From a virus, in IMG/VR virus record IMGVR_UViG_3300009034_000051, positions 1 to 53,768 of that record: a stretch of 53,768 nucleotides of DNA; one strand, written 5' to 3'. The notes under the pieces are model-generated. The model was given only the letters and a program-made list of their open reading frames with translations, did not search any database and had not been told where the DNA came from. Shown in pieces: positions 34,144 to 43,310 of the stretch (the stretch's first letter is position 1; every line of letters begins with the position of its first letter). The translations under genes were made by a program, and so were the position numbers.

Positions 34144-35318
34144 GCTTGCCGCGCGCCGGCAAGATCGGCCTTGGAGTAAAAATCGTCAGCGAAAAAACGG
34201 GCAAGGAGTATCCGCGGGAAGTCGATTATTTCGTGCTCGATGACCCGTCGTGTAAACCGATTATCGAGGCCTCCGCCAAGGCAGGCCTGATCGACGAAGC
34301 CGCGGCTCAAGAATGGCGCTGCGGCAGAAAAGGGCCGAAGAAGCTGCCAGTCATTTTCCCGAGCCCGCACATCAGCGATGTCTTGACTCGCCAGTACGAG
34401 CGGTGGGGACGATCGAGGGCCGGAAACTCGATCTTGCGATGTCATGGGAATGGTCGAGTGGCCTATCGGCTAGAGGGCATTGGGGATGAGGCGCGCCAAG
34501 TCAAAGCGCCCTGCCCTTGCGATGATCTTGATGATCCGGATGGCTGCCGTCTCCAGTGCCGCCTCTTTTTCCTCGTTCCTGTCACAGTCGCAGGCTGCTT
34601 TCAGATCGATACGTGTAGTGTGGTTTCGATGCGGAGCGTTCGGCGCGATCTGGAGTATGTGCTAAGCGTTTTTGGCCAGATCCATATGCTCTGTCGCGAG
34701 GGCAAGACGACGGCGCTTTATCTCGAGCGCGAACCGTGGACATCGTCGAAAGATCAGCGGACCCACTATGCCATTCGCGTCCGTATCAGAGAGGGGATTT
34801 CTCTTCAGTCGGCCCTTGAAATTCGCGCGCAGGCCACCGCCCTGACTAGCCCTACTCAGAGGCCTGCGCTCCCGCCACCGAGCGAAATGCCTCGCTCGCA
34901 GGGCGGCAACTATACTGATGGGACGCCGGCGCCGCCTATCTCAGTCCCGCCCGATCCCCACCAAGCCGCCCTCGACGAAATCAATCAGATCCAACCAAAC
35001 GGACTTCCCGCGGGCCAGCCGCTCGTCGCTCCCATCTCTCAGCCAGCAGAAACCGCCCCTGAAAGCGCGGGGCCAACCTTTAGTGCAGGCGCTGGCGCCG
35101 ACATCTGGGCTGCCGAGACAACGGTTACCGAAGCCGTAGCCGACCCAGCGTATGCGGCCATCTGGCGCGAAGCCGAAATCTCCGAAGACACCGCCAAGGT
35201 TATCTGTCGCGATCTGCTTGAGGCCAATGGCGAGATTACTATTATGGCCTTCCGTGATGAATGCAATAGTATTCGCGCGCAACGGCAGCCGACCGCAACC
35301 CAAGCAAAAGGAGCATAA
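34089..35318 (+). CDS. Gp3-like family (recombination directionality factor-like) protein
   Basis: 409 residues from ATG 34089 (AAGGAG 10 bases upstream). Residues 25-230 match the phiC31 gp3-like pattern: GKIGLGVKIVSEKTGKEYPR, VDYFVLDD, KKLPVIFPSPHISDVLTRQY, GNSILRCHGNGRVAYR, then CPCDDLDDPDGCRLQCRLFF with several cysteines. Such proteins turn serine integrases towards excision, but this phage has a tyrosine integrase, so the role may be in replication or recombination. From about residue 260 a Pro/Ala-rich extension follows, with a helical end. It starts the recombination block with RecE-like and SbcC-like genes. Confidence 0.65.
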   Translation: MPPWFSDIIEPEDASVPVGLPRAGKIGLGVKIVSEKTGKEYPREVDYFVLDDPSCKPIIEASAKAGLIDEAAAQEWRCGRKGPKKLPVIFPSPHISDVLTRQYERWGRSRAGNSILRCHGNGRVAYRLEGIGDEARQVKAPCPCDDLDDPDGCRLQCRLFFLVPVTVAGCFQIDTCSVVSMRSVRRDLEYVLSVFGQIHMLCREGKTTALYLEREPWTSSKDQRTHYAIRVRIREGISLQSALEIRAQATALTSPTQRPALPPPSEMPRSQGGNYTDGTPAPPISVPPDPHQAALDEINQIQPNGLPAGQPLVAPISQPAETAPESAGPTFSAGAGADIWAAETTVTEAVADPAYAAIWREAEISEDTAKVICRDLLEANGEITIMAFRDECNSIRAQRQPTATQAKGA

Positions 35319-35321
35319 AGC

Positions 35322-36287
35322 ATGGACATCAAGCACGCTCCGCCAATATCCAGGATCGAGGATGTCCCGCCAACAGGTATCTACTCGGGGGTCCCCTGGG
35401 CCAAATATCTAGATTGGCCCGCCAACAACAACACGCTCCTGGGCCATGCGGCGCGTTCGCCCGCCCACGCGAAAGCCTACATGGATGGACTCCTCGAAGA
35501 CAAGGAGACGCCTGCCAAGCGCTTCGGCAGGGCCGCGCATATGGCCCTTTTGGAGCCTGACTTATTTAGAAAGCGGTATGTGGCGGAGGCAATCAATAGG
35601 AGAACTAACGTTGGCAAAACCCGCTATGCGAAGATCGAGCTATCGGGTCAAACAGTACTCACGCCGGACGAAGGCGCGATCCTCAAGGCGATGGTTACCG
35701 CCGACTATAACAATCCCAAGGTCGCCGCGTTGCTCGATAGCTACAGAGGGATTGGCGGCCCTAGCCTTTACGAGATCTCTCTTATCTGGTACAACTCCGC
35801 TCATGGCTCTGCCTTTCCGTGCAAAGCGCGAATCGATTTTCTGTGCCCCGCGCTGGATGCCGCCGCGCCTGAAACTCGACAGCATTCGATTATCGAGTAC
35901 AAGACGGCGGCGAGCGCCGACCACGATGTCTTCCAGCGCGACATGTATAAATACGGCTATCACCGCCAAGCCGCCTTCTACGCCGATGGGCTCATAGCTT
36001 GCGCCGATCTATCGACGGAACCGCTCGTGTGGTTCGTCGTCCAAGAAAAGACCCCCCCATACGCCATTGCCATCTATCTGCTGGACGACGAAGCGATAGC
36101 CGCTGGCCGAGCAGAGAACAACGCTTTGCTCACAACGCTTGCGACATGTACCAGTACTGGGGTTTGGCCCGGCTACAATGAAGACAAAGCCACAACGATT
36201 TCTCTTCCATCGTGGGTTCGTGCCCGCATCGCGGAACTCCCGGATGACATGTCCGAAACGGCCAATGAACCCGTGTCAGTTGGGTAA
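35322..36287 (+). CDS. RecE/PD-(D/E)XK-type exonuclease
   Basis: 321 residues. The fold is the RecE C-terminal (PF12684-like) nuclease: RFGRAAHMALLEPDLFRKRY near residue 62, LYEISLIWYN, then KARIDFLCP as the Asp motif and HSIIEYKTA as the E-x-K motif, RDMYKYGYHRQAAFYADGL after it. It cuts 5' strands for annealing-type recombination. No RecT-like single-strand annealing protein was recognised nearby; the Gp3-like and SbcC-like neighbours may substitute. Confidence 0.75.
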   Translation: MDIKHAPPISRIEDVPPTGIYSGVPWAKYLDWPANNNTLLGHAARSPAHAKAYMDGLLEDKETPAKRFGRAAHMALLEPDLFRKRYVAEAINRRTNVGKTRYAKIELSGQTVLTPDEGAILKAMVTADYNNPKVAALLDSYRGIGGPSLYEISLIWYNSAHGSAFPCKARIDFLCPALDAAAPETRQHSIIEYKTAASADHDVFQRDMYKYGYHRQAAFYADGLIACADLSTEPLVWFVVQEKTPPYAIAIYLLDDEAIAAGRAENNALLTTLATCTSTGVWPGYNEDKATTISLPSWVRARIAELPDDMSETANEPVSVG

Positions 36288-36312
36288 ACGTATTACCGAA
36301 AGGAGCTATCCA

Positions 36313-37620
36313 ATGAATGGATTGACAGAAGCTCGCGAGAATGGAGCGAAACATTTGGTTCTTGTTGAAGTTCAGGATTTCAAGCGCTTGGTCGGGCGCC
36401 AAGTTGTCCGAATCGATGGTAAGAGCGCCGTCGTGGGGGGGAAGAATGGGTCTGGCAAATCGAGTTTCTTCGAGGCGATGGAATGGGCTTTGCTCGGCCG
36501 CAAGGGTTCTAAACTTGCGAGACCGATCCGCGACGGCGCCAATGAATGCGTTGTCGGTCTCGAGTTTACAGACGGGGTTACGCTCCGTCGCGCAATGAGT
36601 CAGGGCCGGCAGGTCCTGACGCTGGTCAGGGCTGATGGTAGGAAGATTGCGCAGCCCCAGACCATCTTGCAGTACCTAACTGGGGGAGCCTCCGCATTCG
36701 ATGTGAGCGAATTTTTCGCCTTGAACGCCAAAACCCGCGCTGAGCTTATCCGCAAAGCGCTGGGAGTCGATGTCAGTGACCTGGACCAAGAACACGCGGA
36801 ACTCTACGAAAGACGAGCCGACATCAATCGTGCAACCAAAGAGCATGAAGGTCAACTCGCTGGCTACGCCGAAGACCCTGACGCGCCAACCGAGGAAATT
36901 GATATCTCGGCCCTCGCCAACCAACTGACGGCCGCCCACGCCCACAACAACGAAATCGAGCGAAAGCGCCGAGCCGTTGCCTCTGGCCAGAAGACCCTCG
37001 CCATGCAACGAACGGAGATCGAAGAGGCCCGGGCCAAACTTAAGGCTCTTGAGCAGATGGAAGCCGAGCACCGAAAAATACTTGAAGGATTGATCAAGGA
37101 CTCCAACGAGCAGGAGCCCATCAATACCAACGGAATCGGTCAGTCCCTCGCCGACGCACAGAAAACGAACAACCGCGTCCAAACAGCTTGCCAACGCAAA
37201 GCGATTCTCGGGCGCCTTGAAGAGAGCCGCGCCAAAGCCAATGACCTGAGCCAACGTCTCATGGAAATCAACGCCGAAAAGGAGCAGCGCCTTGCGGCGA
37301 CCGAGTTCCCGATTTCTGGCTTAGCATTCGATACAGGCGTCGGCATCACCTTCAATGGCCGACCCTTCAGCGATCTCGCTAATTCAGAGCAATGGCGAAT
37401 CGCGATGGCCTTGGCCGCCGCGCAAATTCCGAAAGATGGCGCCAGGGTTATTTCGATGAAGTACGGCGGCGCGCTTGATAACCAGAACCTCGCGAATGCT
37501 CTAGAGGTCGCCGAAGAAATGGACGTCCAGGCATTCATCGAGACGCCCCACGCGTCCAATCCTGACATCGAGATTGTCGATGGGAAGATCACGGTCCTCG
37601 ATAAGGGCGAGATTAAATAG
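36313..37620 (+). CDS. SbcC/Rad50-like phage ATPase
   Basis: 435 residues from ATG 36313 (AGGAG upstream). Walker A GGKNGSGKSS at residue about 43, followed by FFEAMEWALLG. A coiled coil runs from about 150 to 345 with no zinc-hook CxxC. The C-terminal lobe has the signature ANSEQWRIAMALAAAQIP and ISMKYGGALDNQNLANAL in place of the canonical Walker B, as in other phage ATPases of this group. It probably works with the neighbouring nuclease in DNA recombination. Confidence 0.7.
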   Translation: MNGLTEARENGAKHLVLVEVQDFKRLVGRQVVRIDGKSAVVGGKNGSGKSSFFEAMEWALLGRKGSKLARPIRDGANECVVGLEFTDGVTLRRAMSQGRQVLTLVRADGRKIAQPQTILQYLTGGASAFDVSEFFALNAKTRAELIRKALGVDVSDLDQEHAELYERRADINRATKEHEGQLAGYAEDPDAPTEEIDISALANQLTAAHAHNNEIERKRRAVASGQKTLAMQRTEIEEARAKLKALEQMEAEHRKILEGLIKDSNEQEPINTNGIGQSLADAQKTNNRVQTACQRKAILGRLEESRAKANDLSQRLMEINAEKEQRLAATEFPISGLAFDTGVGITFNGRPFSDLANSEQWRIAMALAAAQIPKDGARVISMKYGGALDNQNLANALEVAEEMDVQAFIETPHASNPDIEIVDGKITVLDKGEIK

Positions 37621-37634
37621 AGATTGCGGTGGCG

Positions 37635-37778
37635 ATGATATGTATGGCCAACACATACATCGAAAAGACTGGACCTGGGAATGTGCAAAGGGACGACTTT
37701 GTAACATGTAGTGGTCTACATGCAGCCTTCTCGTTCGACCGCTGCTACGCCCACCGAAGGGTCCAGCCACCGCAATAG
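37635..37778 (+). CDS. Possible small protein between the ATPase and next gene
   Basis: 47 residues from ATG 37635 (or 38 fewer bases later from 37644). Reads MANTYIEKTGPGNVQRDDF, then CSGLHAAFSFDRCYAH. Its stop TAG overlaps the AGGA that serves the next gene. The upstream ribosome-binding site is weak, so the gene is uncertain. Confidence 0.35.
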   Translation: MICMANTYIEKTGPGNVQRDDFVTCSGLHAAFSFDRCYAHRRVQPPQ

Positions 37779-37788
37779 GAATATGACT

Positions 37789-38025
37789 ATGACTCTCATA
37801 GTGTGCGAAACTGATGATGCGATCGCATATCATATACGCCGCGGCAATTGGCAACCATGCGGCCATCAGGATACACAGACCCTATGTGACAGAAGGGCAG
37901 CGTGGGATACTAAGATTGCGCTGGCCGCTGTCCTTGTCGAACGCGAGAGAGGGGCGGAAGATAAGGTACGATGCTGTGCTGAGTGCAGAGAAAAAGGCAG
38001 AGCGCTCCTTTTGGAGGACACATAA
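37789..38025 (+). CDS. Small Cys-containing hypothetical protein
   Basis: 78 residues from the ATG at 37789, chosen because TAGGA lies 8 bases upstream; the ATG at 37783 is too close to it. Cysteines at CETDDAIAYHIRRGNWQPCG, TLCDRR and RCCAECREKG suggest zinc binding. It ends directly before the next gene. No family recognised. Confidence 0.45.
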   Translation: MTLIVCETDDAIAYHIRRGNWQPCGHQDTQTLCDRRAAWDTKIALAAVLVERERGAEDKVRCCAECREKGRALLLEDT

Positions 38026-38433
38026 ATGAGTGAGTCAATTAATATAATATTCGACGGCCCGCCAGGACCATCGGCGGGGAGATTCGTTGAAATCGAGCGA
38101 GACGATGGCACAGGAATATCCATCGGCGAATGGACGGAACGCCCCAATGGCTTCTGGGCACTGCGCATCTGCGCATTGTCGCAGGAGGATAACGAACAAT
38201 CAAGTATCGAGGATTGCGAGAACGATGATGCCCTATGCGCGATCTGTGGGGAGATGTGGCGTGACCATTGCTTTTTTGTGCCGGAACCGAAAATGCCGCC
38301 CGGATGCGCATGTCCAACGGCAGAATGGGGCGACTGTGAGAACATTCCACCGCCTTGCAAGAAGTACGTTGGCGATGGAACGACGGCTTGCAAAACATGT
38401 GACCACGACGAAGCGTGCCATAAGAACATATAG
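38026..38433 (+). CDS. Phage small protein with a cysteine-rich C-terminal domain
   Basis: 135 residues. The N-terminal half (NIIFDGPPGPSAGRFVEIER, then GEWTERPNGFWALRI) matches a short phage motif seen beside many replication modules. The C-terminal half (from residue about 70) is cysteine-rich: CAICGEMWRDHC, CACPTAEWGDCENIPPPC and DGTTACKTCDHDEACH. The spacing recurs in the 48894-49163 product, so a zinc-binding domain is probable. Function unknown. Confidence 0.6.
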   Translation: MSESINIIFDGPPGPSAGRFVEIERDDGTGISIGEWTERPNGFWALRICALSQEDNEQSSIEDCENDDALCAICGEMWRDHCFFVPEPKMPPGCACPTAEWGDCENIPPPCKKYVGDGTTACKTCDHDEACHKNI

Positions 38434-38443
38434 GAGACGGACA

Positions 38444-38614
38444 ATGCCTACTCCCAAGAGACGATGCCTCCATGACGATACGCGCATTTTTGGCCGCGCT
38501 AAGGCCTTGATCGAGTGGTGTTCTTTATGCGGCGCGGTGCGCCATGTCAAAGAGAGCGCGCAGGGCCTGGTCCCTGACACAGATTGGCTAGAGCCTAGGG
38601 CCAGGGGGCTTTAG
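38444..38614 (+). CDS. 56-residue zinc-ribbon-like protein
   Basis: Starts at ATG 38444, with AGGAG 9 bases upstream. Basic N-terminus (PTPKRRCLHDDTRIF), then WCSLCGAVRHV with CxxC. Such single-ribbon peptides are common in phage early regions. Ends shortly before the next gene. Confidence 0.5.
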   Translation: MPTPKRRCLHDDTRIFGRAKALIEWCSLCGAVRHVKESAQGLVPDTDWLEPRARGL

Positions 38615-38619
38615 AGATT

Positions 38620-38886
38620 ATGAGCCCAATCCCTTTTGTTCTTGATCGTCCGAACTCGCCATTGGCTGACGAGAATGGACAGATCGAAATAGAGATCGAT
38701 GGCTTCATCGAAGAAGGCGAGGCGCCAACATTCGATTGCCCAGGCTCGCTACCATATTTCGTTCCAACTACTATTCGGACCGTCAACGGCATTGAGATGG
38801 ACCCCGACGACACATTAACCGACGACGAGCTTGAGGATGCGGAAGCTCTGGCCTTCGCGCAAATGAGGGAATATGAAACCGCCTGA
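38620..38886 (+). CDS. Acidic small hypothetical protein
   Basis: 88 residues; PFVLDRPNSPLADENGQIEI, then a run of Asp/Glu in the second half (DDTLTDDELEDAEALAF). Beta-rich start and acidic helical end. No family recognised. It overlaps the HAD-like gene by 14 bases, suggesting translational coupling. Confidence 0.5.
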   Translation: MSPIPFVLDRPNSPLADENGQIEIEIDGFIEEGEAPTFDCPGSLPYFVPTTIRTVNGIEMDPDDTLTDDELEDAEALAFAQMREYETA

Positions 38887-39259
38887 TTTTCCTGCTGTCA
38901 TTGCCGTCGATTTCGACGGCGTGATAGTATATCCTGATCGATATCCAGACATCGGCGAACCGAATGTCAAGATAATCGAGGCTCTCAATGCTGCTCAGCG
39001 CGCTGGCATTGCCCTTACGCTCAATACCGCGCGCGAGGGCAGATTTCTTGTTTACGCATTGGCTTTTTGTAAGCGCCACGAGCTCGTCTTCGATTGCGTA
39101 AACGCAAATCACCCTAACTGGGTTCGTCGATACAGAAACGATCCCAGGAAAATAACAGCGACGCTTTATATCGATGACCACGCAGCGGGTTATTCTGCCA
39201 CTACGGCAATCGCGTCTATCCAGCAACTAATAGATAGTATTGATAAGCCGAGGTCATAA
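38873..39259 (+). CDS. HAD-superfamily hydrolase-like protein
   Basis: 128 residues. It starts with the HAD motif I, VIAVDFDGVIVYPD, with the nucleophile Asp and the acid/base Asp two residues on. Motif II is likely in LTLNTAREG, and motif IV in LYIDDHAAG near residue 100. Small size and the absence of a cap domain fit the phage HAD proteins that process DNA ends or nucleotides; the exact substrate is unknown. Confidence 0.7.
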   Translation: MKPPDFPAVIAVDFDGVIVYPDRYPDIGEPNVKIIEALNAAQRAGIALTLNTAREGRFLVYALAFCKRHELVFDCVNANHPNWVRRYRNDPRKITATLYIDDHAAGYSATTAIASIQQLIDSIDKPRS

Positions 39260-39260
39260 G

Positions 39261-39821
39261 ATGACACTCAGCAGGCGGATCATTTCGCCGGATCGTTTTG
39301 GATCACCAATCTTGGCTCAATTGTCAATACATGCCGAGGATTTGTTTTGTCGGTTACTACATATGGCTGACGATTACGGCGCAATACCAATGGACACGCG
39401 AAGAATAGTCGCTGAACTGTATTCTAATCGTGATGGTGATGGTGATACCGTATGCGCAGAGGAGATAACCGAGACTCATATTAATGATTGGCTGACCGAG
39501 ATTATGAATGCCAGAAGCAGCTACCATGAATTGCCGCTGCTCGTGCGCATTGAATATAGAGGCCGTCGCTATCTCATAGTCCGGTCCTGGAATACCCATC
39601 AGAAGATCACCCCAACGAAACGCAGGAAGCATAGAGCAGTCCCTTGCGAAGAGCAAGAGCGATTGCTTCGCGAGGCTCTCGCCCCTAATACGCCGGAAGA
39701 TGACCCGGGATGGGTCTCGGAATTAACGCTAGGCAATGCGCAAGCTAATACTATGAGGGATCGACCTCGCGCCGAAGCGAGTCAAGCTACGGCGGACATG
39801 CTTAAGCGGTCGCGATCATAG
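39261..39821 (+). CDS. Replisome organiser / replication initiator-like protein
   Basis: 186 residues from ATG 39261 (GAGG 8 bases upstream). The N-terminal winged-helix-like section (IISPDRFGSPILAQLSIHAE, then DLFCRLLHMADDYGAIPMD, RRYLIVRSWNTHQKI) is that of phage replisome organisers. A basic tail follows. It lies just before the helicase loader and DnaB genes, so it probably binds the origin. Confidence 0.65.
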   Translation: MTLSRRIISPDRFGSPILAQLSIHAEDLFCRLLHMADDYGAIPMDTRRIVAELYSNRDGDGDTVCAEEITETHINDWLTEIMNARSSYHELPLLVRIEYRGRRYLIVRSWNTHQKITPTKRRKHRAVPCEEQERLLREALAPNTPEDDPGWVSELTLGNAQANTMRDRPRAEASQATADMLKRSRS

Positions 39822-39859
39822 TATATGCTTGACGCAAAGACTGAGGGCGAGGAAGACCA

Positions 39860-40576
39860 ATGACTCGTGCGGCGAATCATACGACAGATCAAAAGCCTAT
39901 TGCCAAAGGCTCATGTAAGATGACCGCTGCGGACCGGGAACGCTATCGCGAAGAACGAACAGCTAGCAGCATTGCCGCCGCGCAGATCCCAGAACGTTAT
40001 CGTCGGCATGGCGCCCTCGAAGACTATGATCTTCTACCAAAAGTAAAAGCCCAAGCGGTAAAATGGTTCTGTGTCTTCCGTCAGCGCGCCGTGGCTGACC
40101 ATGACGGTCTCTGGGATGTTCCGAATCTTGTCTTGGCTGGCCCGATTGGCTCCTCAAAAACAACGGTAGCTTGTGCTGTGCTTTTAAGCGCGCTGAATCT
40201 CAATCGGCTTATAGAGCGACGCGCCAATCTCGATGGTCAATTTTTTCACACGCTTGATCTCTTTGATGCGATCATGCGTGGCTATGATAACCCTGATGCT
40301 GATGACATCGTAGGGCGTGCTCAGAAACCAATGCTCCTCGTGCTTGACGATATCGGCGCGCCGCGATCGCGGAATCGCGATGTGGATAAATGGGCGCAAG
40401 GAGTCTTCCTTCGGATCCTCGATTATCGCCATGACAACGGACTCCCGACGATCGTTACTACCAATAATCTCGCGACAGAGGAGCTGATCTCCCAGATCGG
40501 TGAGCGCGTCGAGTCTCGTCTGTTTGGCGGGGCGACATGCGTCGAATTTCCTAATAGGGATTTTCGCGCCCTATAA
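39860..40576 (+). CDS. DnaC/DnaI-like helicase loader
   Basis: 238 residues. AAA+ module: NLVLAGPIGSSKTTVACA as Walker A with an unusual Ser pair (GPIGSSKT), MLLVLDDIGAPRS as Walker B, TIVTTNNLATEELIS as sensor I, and RVESRLFGGA with the arginine finger. The N-terminal helical region likely contacts DnaB. Followed by dnaB after 21 bases. Confidence 0.85.
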   Translation: MTRAANHTTDQKPIAKGSCKMTAADRERYREERTASSIAAAQIPERYRRHGALEDYDLLPKVKAQAVKWFCVFRQRAVADHDGLWDVPNLVLAGPIGSSKTTVACAVLLSALNLNRLIERRANLDGQFFHTLDLFDAIMRGYDNPDADDIVGRAQKPMLLVLDDIGAPRSRNRDVDKWAQGVFLRILDYRHDNGLPTIVTTNNLATEELISQIGERVESRLFGGATCVEFPNRDFRAL

Positions 40577-40597
40577 GATTGATGACAACAAACGACC

Positions 40598-41977
40598 ATG
40601 AGCGATCCTAAGACAGATTTGGCTGTGTCGCCGCATGATATCACCGCCGAGCGCGCCATATTGGGCTCAATCATGCTCGACAACACCTTGCTGCCCACCA
40701 TTCTCAACTATGTGGAGACCGATCATTTTTATGACGCTGGCCACCGGGCTATTTTCTCGGCCATGATCGATCTTGAATCCAAGACGGTTCCCATCGATCC
40801 CGTCACCATCTGCGAGACGCTCAAGCGAGATGGCCAGATCGAGTTGGCGGGAGGCCCGACTTACATCGTCCAGCTCGAGAGTTACGTCGTTTCCACGCGC
40901 AACGCGGGCGATCACGCGCTTATCGTCCGCGACAAGGCCCTCAAACGCCAGCTGATACGCGTCGCCGGCGCCGTATCCAAAAGCGCTTACGACGAGGACG
41001 CCGCCGCTATCGAGCTGATCGTAGCAGCGCAACAAGCGATCTATGATCTACAAGCTGGCAAGCTTGGCGATGGCGTTATCTCCATCGCCGAAACCGTGAC
41101 CGAAGTACTTGATGCTATCGAGCAACGCCTTAGCGATTCTGGCGCTTGCGCCGGGACGCCCTATGGCTTTGCCGATCTCGATGCTATTACCTCCGGCTTA
41201 CAGCGTTCGGATTTGGTTATTCTCGCTGCCAGGACTGCCGTTGGCAAGACGGCTTTCGCCCTCAACGTCTTCGCGAATATCTGCCTTCACAACGCGATAC
41301 CAGCACTGTTCTTCAGCCTCGAGATGAGCCGACACCAACTAATTCAACGTCTAGTTTCCATGATCGGACGATTCGATTCGCGGGATCTTCGTGAACCCCG
41401 GCAAGACACTAGAGCCCGTTGGGATGATCTCTACGCCGCCGGAAGCGCTATCGCGCGCTCGCCTTTTCTCGTTGACGATGCGCCTGCTCTGGATATCGCC
41501 GATCTACGAAGCCGCGCGCGATACCATAAGACGATGCAGCCAAAGCTCGCCCTTATCGTCGTCGATTACCTTCAGCTAATTACTACTGGACGTCACGGCC
41601 AACGCCGCAGAAACGAATCTCGACAAGAAGAAGTCGCGCGCATATCCGCCGCGCTCAAGGCGCTTGCGCGTGAGCTGAACATTCCTGTCCTCGCTTTAGC
41701 TCAGCTCAGCCGCGAAGCCGAAAAGCGTGCGCGAAAGAATGCTCGCCCGCGACTGTCTGATCTTCGCGAATCTGGAGCGATCGAACAAGATGCAGATGTA
41801 GTTCTGATTCTTCATCGGCCGAATTACTACTCGCGCGATCTAAAGCAAGCGCACGATCTTCAGGAGATTGAAGTTATCGTAGCCAAACACCGCAATGGAC
41901 CAACTGGACTTGTCGATCTTCTCTTCGATCCGAAAACGACCGCATTCAAAGCCCCCTTCTGGGATGATGAAAAATAG
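40598..41977 (+). CDS. dnaB: Replicative DNA helicase DnaB
   Basis: 459 residues. N-terminal domain ITAERAILGSIMLDN; RecA-type motor with Walker A AARTAVGKTAF near residue 210, SLEMSRHQLIQRL, Walker B ALIVVDYLQLI, and the C-terminal LSDLRESGAIEQDADVVL and VAKHRNGPTG. Length and motifs match bacterial DnaB, so it unwinds DNA at the phage replication fork. Confidence 0.95.
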   Translation: MSDPKTDLAVSPHDITAERAILGSIMLDNTLLPTILNYVETDHFYDAGHRAIFSAMIDLESKTVPIDPVTICETLKRDGQIELAGGPTYIVQLESYVVSTRNAGDHALIVRDKALKRQLIRVAGAVSKSAYDEDAAAIELIVAAQQAIYDLQAGKLGDGVISIAETVTEVLDAIEQRLSDSGACAGTPYGFADLDAITSGLQRSDLVILAARTAVGKTAFALNVFANICLHNAIPALFFSLEMSRHQLIQRLVSMIGRFDSRDLREPRQDTRARWDDLYAAGSAIARSPFLVDDAPALDIADLRSRARYHKTMQPKLALIVVDYLQLITTGRHGQRRRNESRQEEVARISAALKALARELNIPVLALAQLSREAEKRARKNARPRLSDLRESGAIEQDADVVLILHRPNYYSRDLKQAHDLQEIEVIVAKHRNGPTGLVDLLFDPKTTAFKAPFWDDEK

Positions 41978-42004
41978 CTCTATGTCATTAAGAGGCGATA
42001 TCGC

Positions 42005-42436
42005 ATGACTCAAATCTGCTCCTTTTTCGTTCCTGGTATTCCGCGCCCACAGCCTCGCACGCGCGCCTTTGTGCGCGGCAAACATGCAAGTGTTTATAAT
42101 CCAGGGACCGCCGATGATTGGAAGGGGATAATAGCTAGCATAGCGCGAGACTATTGCCCAAATGAACCGATCGCTGGCCCTGTCTCGGTTGATATTACGT
42201 TTTTGCTCAAACGCCCCAAACGCCTTTATCGCAAAAAGGACCCTGATGGTATTATCCCTCACGCGGCTAAACCGGACCGCGACAATCTTGATAAAGCTGT
42301 CCTCGATGTGCTCACCACGTTGGGTTTCTGGCGCGATGATGGGCAGATTTCGGCTGGCAGGATTGATAAATACTATCATGCTAAGGGCGATAAACCAGGA
42401 GCGCGGATTACTATCAAGAGAATCGATGCCAAGTAG
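42005..42436 (+). CDS. rusA: RusA-family Holliday junction resolvase
   Basis: 143 residues. IPRPQPRTRAFVRG near the N-terminus and the catalytic core KPDRDNLDKAVLDVLTTLG plus FWRDDGQI near residues 90-120, with the Asp residues that bind metal. It resolves branched intermediates before packaging. Confidence 0.9.
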   Translation: MTQICSFFVPGIPRPQPRTRAFVRGKHASVYNPGTADDWKGIIASIARDYCPNEPIAGPVSVDITFLLKRPKRLYRKKDPDGIIPHAAKPDRDNLDKAVLDVLTTLGFWRDDGQISAGRIDKYYHAKGDKPGARITIKRIDAK

Positions 42437-42470
42437 GAACATATCATATCCTATAAAAAGGAGTCGTCAC

Positions 42471-43310
42471 ATGAGTGCGACAGCGACAGCGACGAAGACC
42501 GAAGGCGACAAGGCCACGAAAACCGAGGAGGGCAGCAAGGAAGTTGTGCTTGCGGCACATGAGATCGCGGCGCTACGAAACTACCTCGCCGCAAGCCGAG
42601 AGATCGCGACAATCGGCGCGGAGCGCGATTTCTGGCAACGGGTCATGCCCTACATGCCCGAACTCCGGCAAGCCGGCTTTTTCGGTACCCGCCTGCCGAA
42701 AGGGCTCGAAGACACGCCCTTGACCAGACTGCTCATAGCAATCGCCACCAAGATCAATAAAGAAACTATCAATCTCCGCGACGAAGTCGCGGACAAGGAC
42801 CTCAAGGCCGAGCGACAGAAGACTCGCGCGCGCATGTGGGCCTTGGGCGAATTCCGCCGGCACAACATTGAGATCGAGGATGCTCTTCGCGATGCGCTCG
42901 GCCGCCGGACGGCGATCAAGCAGAATGAAGCCTTGGTCTTCGCTGCGCTGGAAGACACGGTCGATCCCGACGATCCCGACGCGCTCGAGGGTTTCGTCGA
43001 ATCGTATCTCGATGATCATCCTGACGCCGTTCCTGACACCGAGGCCATCGCGGAAGAGAACGACCCCCTTGAAGAAGAAGGAGATAATCATGGGGAGGAA
43101 TCGCAAGACGACCTCAGGACGGAAGCCGACGAAATCACGATCACGTTCTGCCAGGATCTGGACAAGCAGACCGAAGGCAAACTTCGCAAGGCTGGCTTTA
43201 TTCCGGTGGAAGAGGACAACGTGTGGATCGGGGGGAATACGCCCAAGAACCGAGCGCTGGCCGAAGAACTCCTTGATAACGACCTGGCGGAGGATATTTA
43301 TTGGAAATGA
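42471..43310 (+). CDS. Hypothetical replication-region protein
   Basis: 279 residues from ATG 42471 (AAAGGAG). The N-terminus is Thr/Lys-rich (repeat-like ATATKTEGDKATKTEEG), the centre helical (VVLAAHEIAALRNYLAASRE, KTRARMWALGEFRRHN) and the C-terminus very acidic, ending WKs. No catalytic motif. It sits between rusA and the helicase gene and overlaps the latter as ATGA. No family recognised. Confidence 0.55.
   Translation: MSATATATKTEGDKATKTEEGSKEVVLAAHEIAALRNYLAASREIATIGAERDFWQRVMPYMPELRQAGFFGTRLPKGLEDTPLTRLLIAIATKINKETINLRDEVADKDLKAERQKTRARMWALGEFRRHNIEIEDALRDALGRRTAIKQNEALVFAALEDTVDPDDPDALEGFVESYLDDHPDAVPDTEAIAEENDPLEEEGDNHGEESQDDLRTEADEITITFCQDLDKQTEGKLRKAGFIPVEEDNVWIGGNTPKNRALAEELLDNDLAEDIYWK

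Noticed and set aside
36313-37620. Inactive ATPase because of a missing Walker B
   Set aside because: Phage ATPases of this group commonly have a degenerate motif at this place, so the change is not special to this gene.
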